The notes: a model not told the origin generated them from the letters alone. A stretch of DNA of 64,000 bases from an uncultured Collinsella sp. (GCA_958439425.1 CAUBVH010000001.1:248001-312000); one strand, 5' to 3'; counted from the first letter of the stretch, positions 1-9,375 are shown. A program made the numbers and translations.

Positions 1-701
1 GGCCGCAGACCAGCCATGTCGCCGGGCATGCGGATGCCGATTCGACAGAGGAAGGGGAGCGTGCGGGACAAAGCTCCAACCCCAGCACGTCCGCCCGCGC
101 CACCTTCGCAGCCAGCATCAAGACAGTCTTCACCAACAGCGTCCTCGCGCTACTTTTCTGCATCATTTTTCTTTCGAACTTTGGCTACGGAGCCTTCGAT
201 CCGCTCGAGTCGTTTTTCTATCGCGATGTCCTACGCGTCGGCGTTGAGTGGATGGGCTGGCTCTCGTCGGCCTCGGGCGTGGGCGCGGTGCTGGGTGCCG
301 TGCTCGCGCTCCGCTTGCCGCCGCACCTGGTCAACCTTAAAACGCTGCTCGTGGCGCTCATGTCCGTGGGCCTGGGAAGTCTGCTCTATGTGGGGACGCC
401 GTACGTGGGCGTGGCCCTCGTCGGCCAGATCGCCCTGGGCATTGCTTGGGGTGTCGTCAACCCGCTCCACAACACCATTGTGCAAACGACGGCTCCGCTC
501 GAGCAGCTTGGTCGCGTCAATTCGGTCATGGGCTTTGGCAATATGTTCGCTGGCGTGGCCCCTCTGGCAATTGCCCCGTGGCTGGCGGCAACATTTGGCG
601 TACAACGGACACTCGTGGGGGCAGGCATGGTCGTGACGGCGGTCCCTGCGGCGTTGCTGCTGTTTGGTCGCAGGCATTTTGATCGTGCCGCAAGGCAGTA
701 A
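1..701 (+). CDS. MFS transporter, C-terminal part (5' end outside window)
   Basis: The reading frame is open from the first bases of the window to a TAA at 699-701, so the start lies upstream. After a hydrophilic stretch of about 45 residues (a central-loop type linker) come several hydrophobic helices separated by short polar turns, including a VGLGSLLYVG helix and a GQIALGIAWGVVNPLHNT helix, ending in a basic tail. This fits the second six-helix half of a major facilitator permease. The substrate cannot be read from this part. The stop codon touches a palindromic repeat that begins at 701. Confidence 0.75.
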   Translation, partial: PQTSHVAGHADADSTEEGERAGQSSNPSTSARATFAASIKTVFTNSVLALLFCIIFLSNFGYGAFDPLESFFYRDVLRVGVEWMGWLSSASGVGAVLGAVLALRLPPHLVNLKTLLVALMSVGLGSLLYVGTPYVGVALVGQIALGIAWGVVNPLHNTIVQTTAPLEQLGRVNSVMGFGNMFAGVAPLAIAPWLAATFGVQRTLVGAGMVVTAVPAALLLFGRRHFDRAARQ

Positions 702-765
702 AACCATCACAACATTCGATGAAAATCGCGATTTTGCCGAAAAACATCGAATGTTGTGATGGTTT
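701..765. repeat. palindromic repeat, family A, copy 1
   Basis: There are perfect 21-bp inverted arms (701-721 and 745-765) around a 23-nt centre that itself contains AAAATCGCGATTTT. A near-identical copy lies at 13171-13232. Both copies sit next to a second palindrome type (784-816 here, 13126-13158 there), so the two kinds travel as a pair, like a BIME/REP module. Confidence 0.85.
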
Positions 766-783
766 GGCCCGCAAACGTCATTT

Positions 784-816
784 CCACCACAAAGGAGCCA
801 GGCACCTTTGTGGTGG
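784..816. repeat. palindromic repeat, family B (CCACCACAAAGG...)
   Basis: The arms CCACCACAAAGG and CCTTTGTGGTGG flank a short centre. Related copies are at 1745-1779, 13126-13158 and 45907-45939 (inverted orientation), a half copy is at 45709-45720, and a diverged variant is at 21838-21864. All are intergenic. Confidence 0.85.
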
Positions 817-910
817 TTTTTGCTTTAACGGGCCGCGCCTGCGCCTTGGTATACCATGTACGCCGTTTGCGAATATACCCCACACCGCCGCACAACCCAG
901 AAAGGCCCCC

Positions 911-1732
911 ATGGACACTACCTTCAGCCACATCAAAGCCGTGTTCTGCGATATCGACGGCACACTGCTCACGAGCCAGCACACGGTGTCCCCGCGCACC
1001 GTGGCGGCGATCCGCGCCCTGCGCGAGCGCGGTGTGCTCTTTGGCCTGTGCACCGGGCGCGACGCCCACGCGACCGAGGCCATGTACGAGCTCTGGGGCA
1101 TCGAAGGCCTGGTGGACGTGCTCGTGGGTTGCGGTGGCGCCGAGGTCATCGACCGTGCGCACGACATCAACGAGCTGAGCTATCCGCTGCCGGGCGAGAC
1201 CATCGCGCGCATCTGCAAGCACATGGCGGACCTTCCGGCAACGCCCGTCTGCCCCCGAGACGGCGTGTTCTACGTGCCCGAGAGCAATGCGTGCGTCGAG
1301 CACCTGTCGCGCGTCGACGGCGTGCCCTACCAGGTGGTCGATTTTGCCGAGTTCTTGCGCGGGCCGCAGCCCAAGGTGATGTTTACCATGGCACCCGAGG
1401 TAATGCCGCGGGTGATTGAGCGGGCGTCGACGTTTGCCGATGACACTGTTAAGGCGGCAGCTCTGCAAACCACGCAGCGGCTCTACGAATTCATGGATCC
1501 GCGCGTGTCCAAGACTCGCGGCCTTGTGCGCGTGGCGGAGCTCAACGACATGGAGCTCCAGAACATCTGCGTGTTTGGCGATGCCGATAACGACACCTGC
1601 ATGGTGGCCGACGCCGGCGTGGGCGTTGCCATGGCAAACGGCAGCGCCGCCACCCGCGCCGCCGCCGATTTTGTAACCGCCAGCAACGACAATGACGGCA
1701 TTGCGGTCTTTATCGAGGAACATCTTCTGTAG
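911..1732 (+). CDS. HAD-superfamily (Cof-type) phosphatase
   Basis: This 273-aa protein begins with the HAD catalytic motif DIDGT (nucleophile Asp14, acid/base Asp16). It has a CTGR motif-II region, a lysine region near the middle, and the metal-binding GDADND motif near residue 220. This is the layout of Cof/YbiV-type sugar-phosphate phosphatases with a C2 cap. The ATG at 911 was chosen because the conserved fold begins at residue 8. Earlier in-frame codons run through the repeats at 701-816. The gene is monocistronic, with a family B repeat just after it. The substrate is unknown. Confidence 0.85.
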   Translation: MDTTFSHIKAVFCDIDGTLLTSQHTVSPRTVAAIRALRERGVLFGLCTGRDAHATEAMYELWGIEGLVDVLVGCGGAEVIDRAHDINELSYPLPGETIARICKHMADLPATPVCPRDGVFYVPESNACVEHLSRVDGVPYQVVDFAEFLRGPQPKVMFTMAPEVMPRVIERASTFADDTVKAAALQTTQRLYEFMDPRVSKTRGLVRVAELNDMELQNICVFGDADNDTCMVADAGVGVAMANGSAATRAAADFVTASNDNDGIAVFIEEHLL

Positions 1733-1744
1733 CGCCGGGGGAGA

Positions 1745-1779
1745 GCCACCGCAAAGGGGACAGGCGCCTTTGCGGTGGC
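1745..1779. repeat. palindromic repeat, family B
   Basis: The arms GCCACCGC and GCGGTGGC enclose the CAAAGGGGACAGGCGCCTTTG core. It has diverged from the other copies by compensating changes (A to G in one arm, T to C in the other), so the stem is preserved. Confidence 0.8.
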
Positions 1780-2236
1780 CTCAGGCGATTTGGGCGAATT
1801 GATGCCTAAAATCTGCGCGAAAATTCAAATTTAGTTGTCTGAACATTACGCTTCTAACCACCGATGGGTTAAAGATATTCTCATCAGTTTGGTAGGGTAT
1901 TCCTCCCGGTTGATGACCTACCGCTCACTGTCGTTATTCGACCGTTCACAGGATGTTTGCTCTTGAGCAAAAGGTTGTGCAAATAAATAAAATGCTATTA
2001 AAAAACTGATAACTAACTTAATTACCAGTAGAAACAGATGTTTTATAGCGAATAAACGAAGGCAAATCTAAACAATTGTCAAGAGAATTAGGAACTTGCA
2101 CAAAAATGTCGGTTTTGCTGCTCAGATGTTTAAACAATCGTTATAATTGCATCACTTAGCGAGCGCAATTACAGATTGCGCAGATACGTTTGATAGGGAA
2201 AGAGCAAGATCGCGGTCTCTTGGGGAGGAGACATCG
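1780..2236 (+). promoter_or_regulatory. AT-rich upstream region of the pilus operon, with -10 box at 2142-2147
   Basis: About 450 bp has no convincing gene and is clearly AT-richer than its surroundings. A perfect TATAAT lies at 2142-2147. No good -35 sits at the right distance, so an activator may be needed. A TSS near 2154 would leave a leader of about 80 nt before the ATG at 2237. A TTGCTC/GAGCAA dyad lies near 1957-1970. Confidence 0.45.
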
Positions 2237-5200
2237 ATGAAAGCGAATTCGGACAAATCTAAGCAGAGTAATAAAGCGACGCGCCGTGTACTGGCAGGCG
2301 TTTTGTGCGGAGCCTCCGTGTTGAGCCTGGTACTGTCGCTCGTCATGCCTCCGATCTCGCAGGCCATCGCCAACGATGCCGAGGCGGTTTCTACCGAGGA
2401 AACTGTGATGGGGGGGGGTTCCTCAAGTGAGTCTACTGGTATAGACAACAGTACTAACGGGGATGCCGGCACAGACGCCGATAACCAGAACAGCGACGAT
2501 GCTGCGAGCGACGACGATGCTCGGCCGGAGGAGCAGTCCAAGTACGAGTCGCAGGCGGAAGATAATGATGCGATGGATGTTAACGCTGTCGCGTCAGCCG
2601 AGGAGGCTGCAGAGAGCGAAGAGACAACCACAGCTATTACTAACATTACTAACGCCGATGATTTGTCAGCTAAGCTTCAAGGCGTTGGGGAAAACCAAAC
2701 TGCCTGCTTCGAGCTTACAGCTGATATTGACTATGCTGGTGAAATCAAACTTGAGAAGAGCGGCAGCAATATAACGCTGAACTTAAACGGTTATAAGATC
2801 AAGTGCTTGAACACCGAAATGCCGTTATTTGATGTTGCTAACGGCGCAACACTTACAATTAAGGACGAAATTAAGGACTCCGCGCCGGTGACTGAGACGG
2901 TCAACGATGTCCAACAGCTGACTAATCAGGGGCAGAACCCGAATCCCAATAATTATGGCAAGAAAGTCGAGCTAAATTACGTTGGTGGCATTCCGTCTAA
3001 TCTTACCTACTACGTGACCAAATCGACTCCGAGTGGTACAGGGACAATCGAGACGCTTGTCAGACATAACGTCGATATTAAGGGCGCCATCGTGGCGTGC
3101 GACGGCAACGCAAATCTAAAGCTCATCAATCTGTATAACAACAACGGCAAGGGTGGCACGTTTAACCTTGTGAGCGGCGTGATCACGCAAAAACAAGGCA
3201 GCAGCGTTAGCAGCTTGGTCTATGCCGAGAACGGCTCTACCGTCAACATGCGCGGCGGCTATGTGTGTGGAGCTTCTGGCTCGGGTGCGGGCGGCGGAAT
3301 TGAAATACACGGTAATTCGACCCTCGAGGTTTCCGGTGGCGTAATTGCCGGCAACAGTGCTCCTAGTGGCGGTGGTGTGTATGCTAAAGACTCCACGGTC
3401 AACATAACTAATGGTGTAATCTCCGGCAACAGCACGCTTGCTACTGGTGTTGGTTTCGGCGGCGGCATCATGGCCGAAGGCGGCAGCGTTACTGTTTCTG
3501 GTGGCTACATTACTAACAATAAATATGCCAATTACTGTGGTAACGATGGTAATGGCGATCATGGCGGTGCTGGACTTGCCGCTAAAAACGGTACTCATGT
3601 CACCATTTCTGGTGGCCAGATTACGGGCAACTATTCTGAGGAAGCTGGCGGTGGCGTCTATGTGACCGACATCGGACACCAAGGGGGGAGAACGGCATGG
3701 CTCAACATTACGGGGGGAACTATTGCCTCTAACGTGAGTTTTCGCTCTGAGGGTGCCGGCATTCGCGTGGGCCAGATGGTTGACGCGATGATAAAAGGAG
3801 CGTCAAATTCAAATCCAGTCTATATCACTAATAACCACTGCATGTCTCGCTTTGACTGGGGTGGAGGCGGCATCTTCGTCCAGGGCGATTCTAAGGTCGC
3901 GTCTAATGCTGGTAGGCTATTTGTCTATAACTCCTATATAAGCAGCAATGAGGCCGGTGGCTACGGTGGCGGCGTTGCGGTTTGCCCGACGGGTAAGACT
4001 TTGGTGACAGGCACCGACGGCACGGCGATTTTCGGTAATACTTCTGCCGGAAATGAGCAAAACGCGAACGATTACGAATCCGTGAGTAATACAGGCAATA
4101 ACGGCACCCCCCATCTTTCCGGCGGTGGTCACGGTAAGGACCAGGACTCCGACGCCTACAATGCCGAAGTGTTTCGCGAAAACGGCCACGCGGACTTCTT
4201 CCTTGCGGCGGAGGGTCATACGACTCCGATCGCGGCGGTGATTGGCAAAATGCTTGGCGGCGGCGATGCTAAGTATCGGGGAAGCTTAGAGCTTCAGAAA
4301 GCCATTACTGTCCCCGCTAACGGTGGCGTGCAGGTATATAACAGCATCGGCCTGAGTTCGAATGTTAAGGCTCAAGACCCCGAGGCGATCAATGCGCGAA
4401 AGGCTGCGCTAGAGGCGGGCGCGACGTTTATCACGGGCAATTATTCCTGGAACCATGGCGGCGGCATCATGTCGAACGGCGACCTGTACATGGGCGCGCC
4501 TGAGGACACGTATGTCTATCCGAGCCTCAAGCTCAAGGCGACCAAGAAGCTGGAAGGCCGCAAGCTCAATGATGGGGAGTTCTCCTTTACGGTGTATCGC
4601 AAGGATTCAGACGACCCTTTGGCTGGCACGACAGCTGGCACGACATTCAATCGCGACGTTTGCACCGAGGTTGGAACAGCAGCAAATGATGCAGAAGGCA
4701 GCATTACGTTTGACCTTGGTGAACAATTCGCATCGAGTGGCGCGGGTAACGAAATCACATACTACTTGGTCGAAGATCCCGGTGGTGATTCTGGCATCAC
4801 GTACGACTCCAGCGTGTATAAGATTGTGGTGACGGCCGAAGATACCAAGACCTTGCTCATGTCTGTTCCGAGTAAAGAAAACTCAAGCCAACTGAAGGAT
4901 CTTTACATCCATAACTACACGATTAAAAACGTCGGTGTAACCAAGTACGAATTCCGCGAGTCGTCTGGGAAGTGGGAGAACGTGAAAGCGAGGAGCAAGG
5001 TGCAGAAGAGTGGAGACTATTATCCAATTATCTGTGAGGGTGACTCCACGACTTTCACTAACAAGTTCACTCCGTACGACTCGAAGGGCTCCTGGACGCC
5101 TATGGCGACTAAGGTCGTTGAGGGTGGCGAGATGAAGGAGTTCACGCTCCAGCTTGCGACCGACACAGATTTTACGGATATCGTTAGCAGCAAGTCCACC

Positions 5201-5674
5201 ACTGCCGACGGCGACAAGTCCCAGACCCTGAGCTTCGACAAGATTGATTACAAACTCGATCAACTCGACCAGCTCGCGTCTGGCCCCACTGGCCGTGGTG
5301 CTTCCAAGACCTTCACGTACTACGTGCGCGAGAAAGACGACGGTTCGCTGTTCTCGCACTATACGTACGACAAGTCGGTCTATCAGATTACGGTTAACGC
5401 GACTGACGACTCTAACCACCATATCGACGTCACTGCGACCTACAAGCAGATTCAGGATCGTGATGGCAATGAAGTGACCACTGACACGCCCCACGACCTC
5501 ACCGGCAAGTCCACTCCCACCTTCACCAACACCTACTCCACCTCTTTGCCCCTTTCTGGTATGTCGGGCGTCACTCTGACGTACCTTGCCGGCGCGGCGG
5601 TGCTTTGCGCTGCTGCGGCCTGGATGCACATTCGTCGCAAGGCGAATGCGAAGGGAGGTGAGCGTCGTGAATAA
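2237..5674 (+). CDS. large LPXTG-type pilus tip adhesin with beta-helix region and FctA-type domains
   Basis: This is a 1145-aa surface protein. The ATG at 2237 follows GGGAGGAG and starts a signal peptide (residues 1 to about 45). An acidic Ser/Asp/Glu-rich segment follows. From about residue 275 to 620 there are glycine-rich turns of the type SGGxIxxN and GGGVY, typical of a right-handed beta-helix. Two FctA/Spy0128-like pilin domains (about 755-885 and 945-1090) carry FTVYRKD and YYVREKD strands. The sorting signal LPLSG (1104-1108), a hydrophobic helix and a basic tail close the protein. It overlaps the next pilin gene by 8 nt. A G9 tract at 2410-2418 interrupts codons 58-61. Its GC content is lower than that of the next gene. 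Confidence 0.88.
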   Translation: MKANSDKSKQSNKATRRVLAGVLCGASVLSLVLSLVMPPISQAIANDAEAVSTEETVMGGGSSSESTGIDNSTNGDAGTDADNQNSDDAASDDDARPEEQSKYESQAEDNDAMDVNAVASAEEAAESEETTTAITNITNADDLSAKLQGVGENQTACFELTADIDYAGEIKLEKSGSNITLNLNGYKIKCLNTEMPLFDVANGATLTIKDEIKDSAPVTETVNDVQQLTNQGQNPNPNNYGKKVELNYVGGIPSNLTYYVTKSTPSGTGTIETLVRHNVDIKGAIVACDGNANLKLINLYNNNGKGGTFNLVSGVITQKQGSSVSSLVYAENGSTVNMRGGYVCGASGSGAGGGIEIHGNSTLEVSGGVIAGNSAPSGGGVYAKDSTVNITNGVISGNSTLATGVGFGGGIMAEGGSVTVSGGYITNNKYANYCGNDGNGDHGGAGLAAKNGTHVTISGGQITGNYSEEAGGGVYVTDIGHQGGRTAWLNITGGTIASNVSFRSEGAGIRVGQMVDAMIKGASNSNPVYITNNHCMSRFDWGGGGIFVQGDSKVASNAGRLFVYNSYISSNEAGGYGGGVAVCPTGKTLVTGTDGTAIFGNTSAGNEQNANDYESVSNTGNNGTPHLSGGGHGKDQDSDAYNAEVFRENGHADFFLAAEGHTTPIAAVIGKMLGGGDAKYRGSLELQKAITVPANGGVQVYNSIGLSSNVKAQDPEAINARKAALEAGATFITGNYSWNHGGGIMSNGDLYMGAPEDTYVYPSLKLKATKKLEGRKLNDGEFSFTVYRKDSDDPLAGTTAGTTFNRDVCTEVGTAANDAEGSITFDLGEQFASSGAGNEITYYLVEDPGGDSGITYDSSVYKIVVTAEDTKTLLMSVPSKENSSQLKDLYIHNYTIKNVGVTKYEFRESSGKWENVKARSKVQKSGDYYPIICEGDSTTFTNKFTPYDSKGSWTPMATKVVEGGEMKEFTLQLATDTDFTDIVSSKSTTADGDKSQTLSFDKIDYKLDQLDQLASGPTGRGASKTFTYYVREKDDGSLFSHYTYDKSVYQITVNATDDSNHHIDVTATYKQIQDRDGNEVTTDTPHDLTGKSTPTFTNTYSTSLPLSGMSGVTLTYLAGAAVLCAAAAWMHIRRKANAKGGERRE
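2410..2418 (+). repeat. poly-G tract (G9) inside adhesin codons
   Basis: Nine consecutive G residues lie in codons 58-61 of the adhesin, just after the signal peptide. The present length keeps the gene open. Adding one G gives TGA within a few codons, and losing one gives TAG after about ten codons, so slippage would switch the protein off. Confidence 0.85.
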
Positions 5675-7322
5675 GAAAGTTTGCTCCTTCCCGATCTTGT
5701 TTGCGCTGCTTGCCCTCCTGATCGGCATCTGCGCGGTTGTGTTCCCCGCATCCGCGCAGGCCGCGCCGACCTCGACCGGTTCCATCACGGTGAGCGGCGC
5801 CGTGGCGAGCAACTACGACGCCTACCAGATCTTTAGCGCCAACGTCGTCGACGGCGACGGCGACGCCAAGACCTTTACCGACCTCGCTTGGGCAAGCGAC
5901 GCCGCGCGCGACGCTGTCCTGCCTGTGCTGCACAGCGCCGGCATGCCCGATTCCCAGACCACCGCGCAGGAAGCTGCCGAGTGGCTCAACACCGATTCCC
6001 ACCTTACGAGCGCGCTGAGCGCACAGCTCGCTCGTTCCCTCCAGAGCTCTGGCGCCGTGCCCGTGGCCCTTAACGCGGGCACGGCGGCCGAGCTGCCCTG
6101 CGGCTACTGGCTCATCGTCGCCAGAGACGACGCCATCGCCCAGGGCGAGGCCGGCACCGCGCCGATCATGGCGCTGGTGGGCGGCAACGCCGTCACCGTC
6201 AAGCCCAAGGCCGCGACGCCCAAGGTCGCCAAGCACGTGCTGGAGGACAACACCGCCGCATGGCAGAAGGCCGCCGACGCCACGGTCGCCGACGACCTGT
6301 ACTGGCGCCTCTCGGCCACGGTTCCCGCGGGCCTTTCCGCCTATGACACCTACGCGGTGCAGTTCGTCGACACCATGAGCGCGGGGCTCGACCCCTCCAA
6401 GGTGGCCGCGAGCATGCGTGTGTACGTGGCGGCGGGCGCGGATGGCACCTTCGACGCCGTCTCGAACGGTAAGGACGGGCGCGCCGGCACCGAGCCCGCG
6501 CAGGGCTGGACCGACATCACGGCCCAGTGCGCCACCAAGGTGGCGGCGGACGGGACCTTCACCGTGCGCACCGGCGACCTGATCGCCGCGCTCGGCGGGG
6601 CCGACGCCTTCGCCGCGGGCGCCCGCGTGGTCGCCGTGTACAACGCGCCGCTCAACAGCGCGTGCAACCGCGGCATCGCGAAGGGCAACCCCAACGAGGT
6701 CTATCTGCGCTACCCGCGCTCTCCCTTTGCCGACCAGTCCGGCGATGCCGGCTTCACCCGCACGCCGAGCGACGATGCGTGCGCCTACACTTGGGATCTC
6801 GCGCTCACCAAGCGCGGCAGCGACGGCGACAAGCCGCTTGCCGGGGCGGTCCTGAGCATCGCCGACGACCGCGGCCGCACGCTGGCGGCCGACGGCACGT
6901 GGGATGCGGAGGGCAAGGCCACCGTCACCACGGGCGAGGACGGCCGTGTGACCGTCTCGGGCGTGGACTCGGGCAAGCTGGAGGTCCGCGAGCTCAAGGC
7001 GCCCAAGGGCTACACCGCCTTTGAGGGCACGCGCTCCGTGACGGTCAAGGCTGAGGGCCTGGACGTCGACCAGGTGGCGGCCGCCAAGCCTAAGGTGACC
7101 GTATCGGCCGAAAGCCCTCTGCGAGTTGATGCCGCCGATGCCGGGAAGGGTTTAGTCGAGTTGTCGGTGCTTAACACCCCAAGTAACGAAGTGAGTCGAG
7201 GCTTTATGCCCTCGACGGGAGATAGAACGTTGGTGTTGGTAACGGCTTTGGCCGTCATCGGAGTAGTGGCTATTGTCGTCGCGCTCGTCATCAAGCGGGG
7301 AGGAGGTCGCCATGATAAATAA
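5667..7322 (+). CDS. LPXTG-type pilin with isopeptide-forming domains (accessory pilin)
   Basis: This 551-aa protein starts at GTG 5667, seven bases after GGGAGGTG and overlapping the adhesin stop. It has a signal peptide ending near ASAQA (about residue 33), then an N-terminal pilin domain opening with YDAYQIFSANV. A middle fimbrial isopeptide domain and a Cna-B-like domain follow, with ELKAPKGYTAFEG as the E-box type motif. It ends with MPSTG (514-518), a hydrophobic helix and basic residues. GC content is much higher than in the adhesin, which suggests a mosaic operon. It most likely serves as a base or minor pilin, but the role assignment is inference. Confidence 0.85.
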   Translation: MNKKVCSFPILFALLALLIGICAVVFPASAQAAPTSTGSITVSGAVASNYDAYQIFSANVVDGDGDAKTFTDLAWASDAARDAVLPVLHSAGMPDSQTTAQEAAEWLNTDSHLTSALSAQLARSLQSSGAVPVALNAGTAAELPCGYWLIVARDDAIAQGEAGTAPIMALVGGNAVTVKPKAATPKVAKHVLEDNTAAWQKAADATVADDLYWRLSATVPAGLSAYDTYAVQFVDTMSAGLDPSKVAASMRVYVAAGADGTFDAVSNGKDGRAGTEPAQGWTDITAQCATKVAADGTFTVRTGDLIAALGGADAFAAGARVVAVYNAPLNSACNRGIAKGNPNEVYLRYPRSPFADQSGDAGFTRTPSDDACAYTWDLALTKRGSDGDKPLAGAVLSIADDRGRTLAADGTWDAEGKATVTTGEDGRVTVSGVDSGKLEVRELKAPKGYTAFEGTRSVTVKAEGLDVDQVAAAKPKVTVSAESPLRVDAADAGKGLVELSVLNTPSNEVSRGFMPSTGDRTLVLVTALAVIGVVAIVVALVIKRGGGRHDK

Positions 7323-7326
7323 TTGT

Positions 7327-7336
7327 CCCCCCCCCC
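7327..7336 (+). repeat. poly-C tract (C10) between pilin genes
   Basis: Ten consecutive C residues start five bases after the stop of the second pilin and about 107 bases before the next start. This is the second long homopolymer in the operon. Length changes here could affect readthrough or mRNA structure but not a reading frame. Confidence 0.7.
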
Positions 7337-7443
7337 TGCTCAATGGCGTACTGCCTCCGTAGCGATTAGAGCGCAGGGAAATGAGCCTGCTGACTTTTGG
7401 TGATGACGAGAATTAAAGCAACCTCCAAGAAAGAGGTCCCAAC

Positions 7444-9105
7444 ATGAAAACAACCAAGAACATCGCACGCCTGGCAGTAACCGCCGGCCTCACCGCAGCC
7501 CTGAGCTTCGGCGGCGTTATGGCGACAGTCACGATGGCGTTTGCTGCGGAGGGTGCTGCCCCCAGCTATTCGCTCACGATTAACAAGTCCGTGGACAATG
7601 ACTCCACTTCGTTCAAGGCGTATCAGATTTTTAAGGCTGACGTTATTGACGGAAAGTCCGGTAAGGTTGCGTCCAACATTGAGTGGCCGAGTGATGACGC
7701 AGAGACTGCGGTCCTGAAGGTGCTTGTTGATAATAATGTCCCAGGGATTACCTTAGACTCGACCGCTTCTGACGTTGCCGACTACCTTTCCAAGATCACT
7801 GATACCACTGATACCACGAGTCTGCCGCAGAGCAGCATCCTTAACAAGATTGCCTTGGCTGTAGAGAAGAGTGTTACCGCTACGGGCGATTCCTTTGCCG
7901 CCGGTCGCGCTTTCACCACTACGAGCGCTGGCTACTACCTGTTCATGACCGATACCGACTCGCTCAGTGCGAATGAGAAGCAGACCGGTACCTCGCCGAT
8001 CTTTGCAGTCGTGGGCGGCAACGCAGTGGTCGTTACCGAGAAGACGAGCATCCCGACCGTGACGAAGCAGGTCAAGGACGATGGTGCGGACAACGACTGG
8101 AAGTACAAGGCGGACTCCCAGATGGGTCAGACCGTTCAGTACAAGCTGACCGGCACGGTTGCAAGCAATGTCGACACGTTCAACACCTACTATTATGAGT
8201 TCCACGATGAGCTGTCTGCCGGTTTGACTGTTGATAAGTCCACTGTCAAGGCCGTGATTGGTGAGACTCAGATCACGCCTACTTCTGTGACCATGTCTGA
8301 TCCCGATTCAAATGGCAGAACGGTCTTGAGCGTAAAGTTTGACGATCTTAAGGCTGCCGCCACGGCGGCCGGCGTCACTGTCGGCGAGCATACAAGGGTC
8401 GTTGTCACGTACAGCGCCAAGCTCGACCCGAATAAGTCCCAGCATGTCGTTGTCGGTGGCACGGGCAACTCCAACACCATCAAGCTCATCTACTCCAACA
8501 ACCCTGGCCACGATTCCCGGGGTGAGTCTGTGCCCGACACCGTGCGCGACTACACCTATGCGCTCAAGCTCGTCAAGAAGGACGCGACGGATGAGAATAA
8601 GATACTTAAGGGCGTAAAGTTCACCATCCGTGCCACTGATCCCGACGATATTGCATCCAAGGACATGTATGTCCAGGAGAATGGCTCCCTCGGTACTGAG
8701 GCTTATGAGTTCACGACCACCGACTCCGGCGAGATTAACGTCAAGGGCCTCGATGCCGGCACCTACACCGTCAAGGAGACCCATACGCTCGCCGGCTATA
8801 ACACCATCCCCGAGTTCACCTTCACCATCAAAGCCATTGGATTCAACCAAGTAGAGGGAGAGGGAGAAAACAAGATTACGGTCGAGACGAGCACCAGGGG
8901 TTCCAATTTGGTCGAGGTTGACACGACTAACACGGACAACGGTACTGCTGCCTTGATCGTCAAAAACAAGCAGGGTTCCGGCCTCCCGCTCACCGGCCTT
9001 AACGGCGTGACGTTCACTTGGATCGCTGGTGGCGCGGTGCTGTGCATCGGCGTGGCTCATCTCATCCGCAGCCGTAAGCAGGCTGAGGAGTCCGAGCAGG
9101 AGTAA
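7444..9105 (+). CDS. LPXTG-anchored major pilin (SpaH/EbpB-like backbone)
   Basis: This 553-aa protein has a signal peptide (1 to about 34, ending MAFAAEG) and an N-terminal domain with FKAYQIFKADV, equivalent to the start of the preceding pilin. A fimbrial isopeptide domain follows, then a Cna-B domain with YTVKETHTLAGYN, the E-box with its catalytic Glu. It ends with LPLTG (514-518), a hydrophobic helix and a basic tail. A classic YPKN pilin motif was not seen. An AGAGGTCC ribosome site precedes the ATG. The domain order fits the polymerising shaft subunit, whose Lys donor would have to be found experimentally. Confidence 0.87.
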   Translation: MKTTKNIARLAVTAGLTAALSFGGVMATVTMAFAAEGAAPSYSLTINKSVDNDSTSFKAYQIFKADVIDGKSGKVASNIEWPSDDAETAVLKVLVDNNVPGITLDSTASDVADYLSKITDTTDTTSLPQSSILNKIALAVEKSVTATGDSFAAGRAFTTTSAGYYLFMTDTDSLSANEKQTGTSPIFAVVGGNAVVVTEKTSIPTVTKQVKDDGADNDWKYKADSQMGQTVQYKLTGTVASNVDTFNTYYYEFHDELSAGLTVDKSTVKAVIGETQITPTSVTMSDPDSNGRTVLSVKFDDLKAAATAAGVTVGEHTRVVVTYSAKLDPNKSQHVVVGGTGNSNTIKLIYSNNPGHDSRGESVPDTVRDYTYALKLVKKDATDENKILKGVKFTIRATDPDDIASKDMYVQENGSLGTEAYEFTTTDSGEINVKGLDAGTYTVKETHTLAGYNTIPEFTFTIKAIGFNQVEGEGENKITVETSTRGSNLVEVDTTNTDNGTAALIVKNKQGSGLPLTGLNGVTFTWIAGGAVLCIGVAHLIRSRKQAEESEQE

Positions 9106-9205
9106 CGCTCACTCACCCATCCCTTTGGCAGGTGGGATGTGATGGCCATGAGACTTGCGGACACTTTTCTCGTTCATCCACGTTCTTGCTTTGCCATCCT
9201 CTTTT

Positions 9206-9242
9206 CGGGGCAGACTCCGTACTGGAGTCTGCCCCGTTTTTT
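9206..9242 (+). terminator. rho-independent terminator after the pilin genes
   Basis: A 13-bp perfect stem (9206-9218 with 9224-9236), 5-nt loop and T6 tract. It ends the pilin transcript before the sortase, so the sortase at 12173 probably needs its own promoter. Confidence 0.9.
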
Positions 9243-9359
9243 GGACAACGCAGCCAGCCTCCGCCGTCCGATGCGGGACATTTTGAAAACGCAAACACGT
9301 CGGGCAAACCCGGACAATGTGGCCAGGCTCCGCTGGATGAGGAATCGTGTGTGTAACTA

Positions 9360-9375
9360 TCGAACAAATGTTTGT
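9360..9375 (+). promoter_or_regulatory. LexA-like SOS box, copy 1
   Basis: TCGAACAAATGTTTGT compares well with the actinobacterial/Firmicutes LexA pattern TCGAAC-N4-GTTCGA (left half perfect, right half 4 of 6). It lies about 100 nt upstream of the small gene at 9478. Confidence 0.55.

Noticed and set aside
2147..2236. N-terminal extension of the adhesin to the ATG at 2147
   Set aside because: That ATG overlaps the TATAAT box and has no ribosome site, while 2237 has GGGAGGAG and starts a proper signal peptide.
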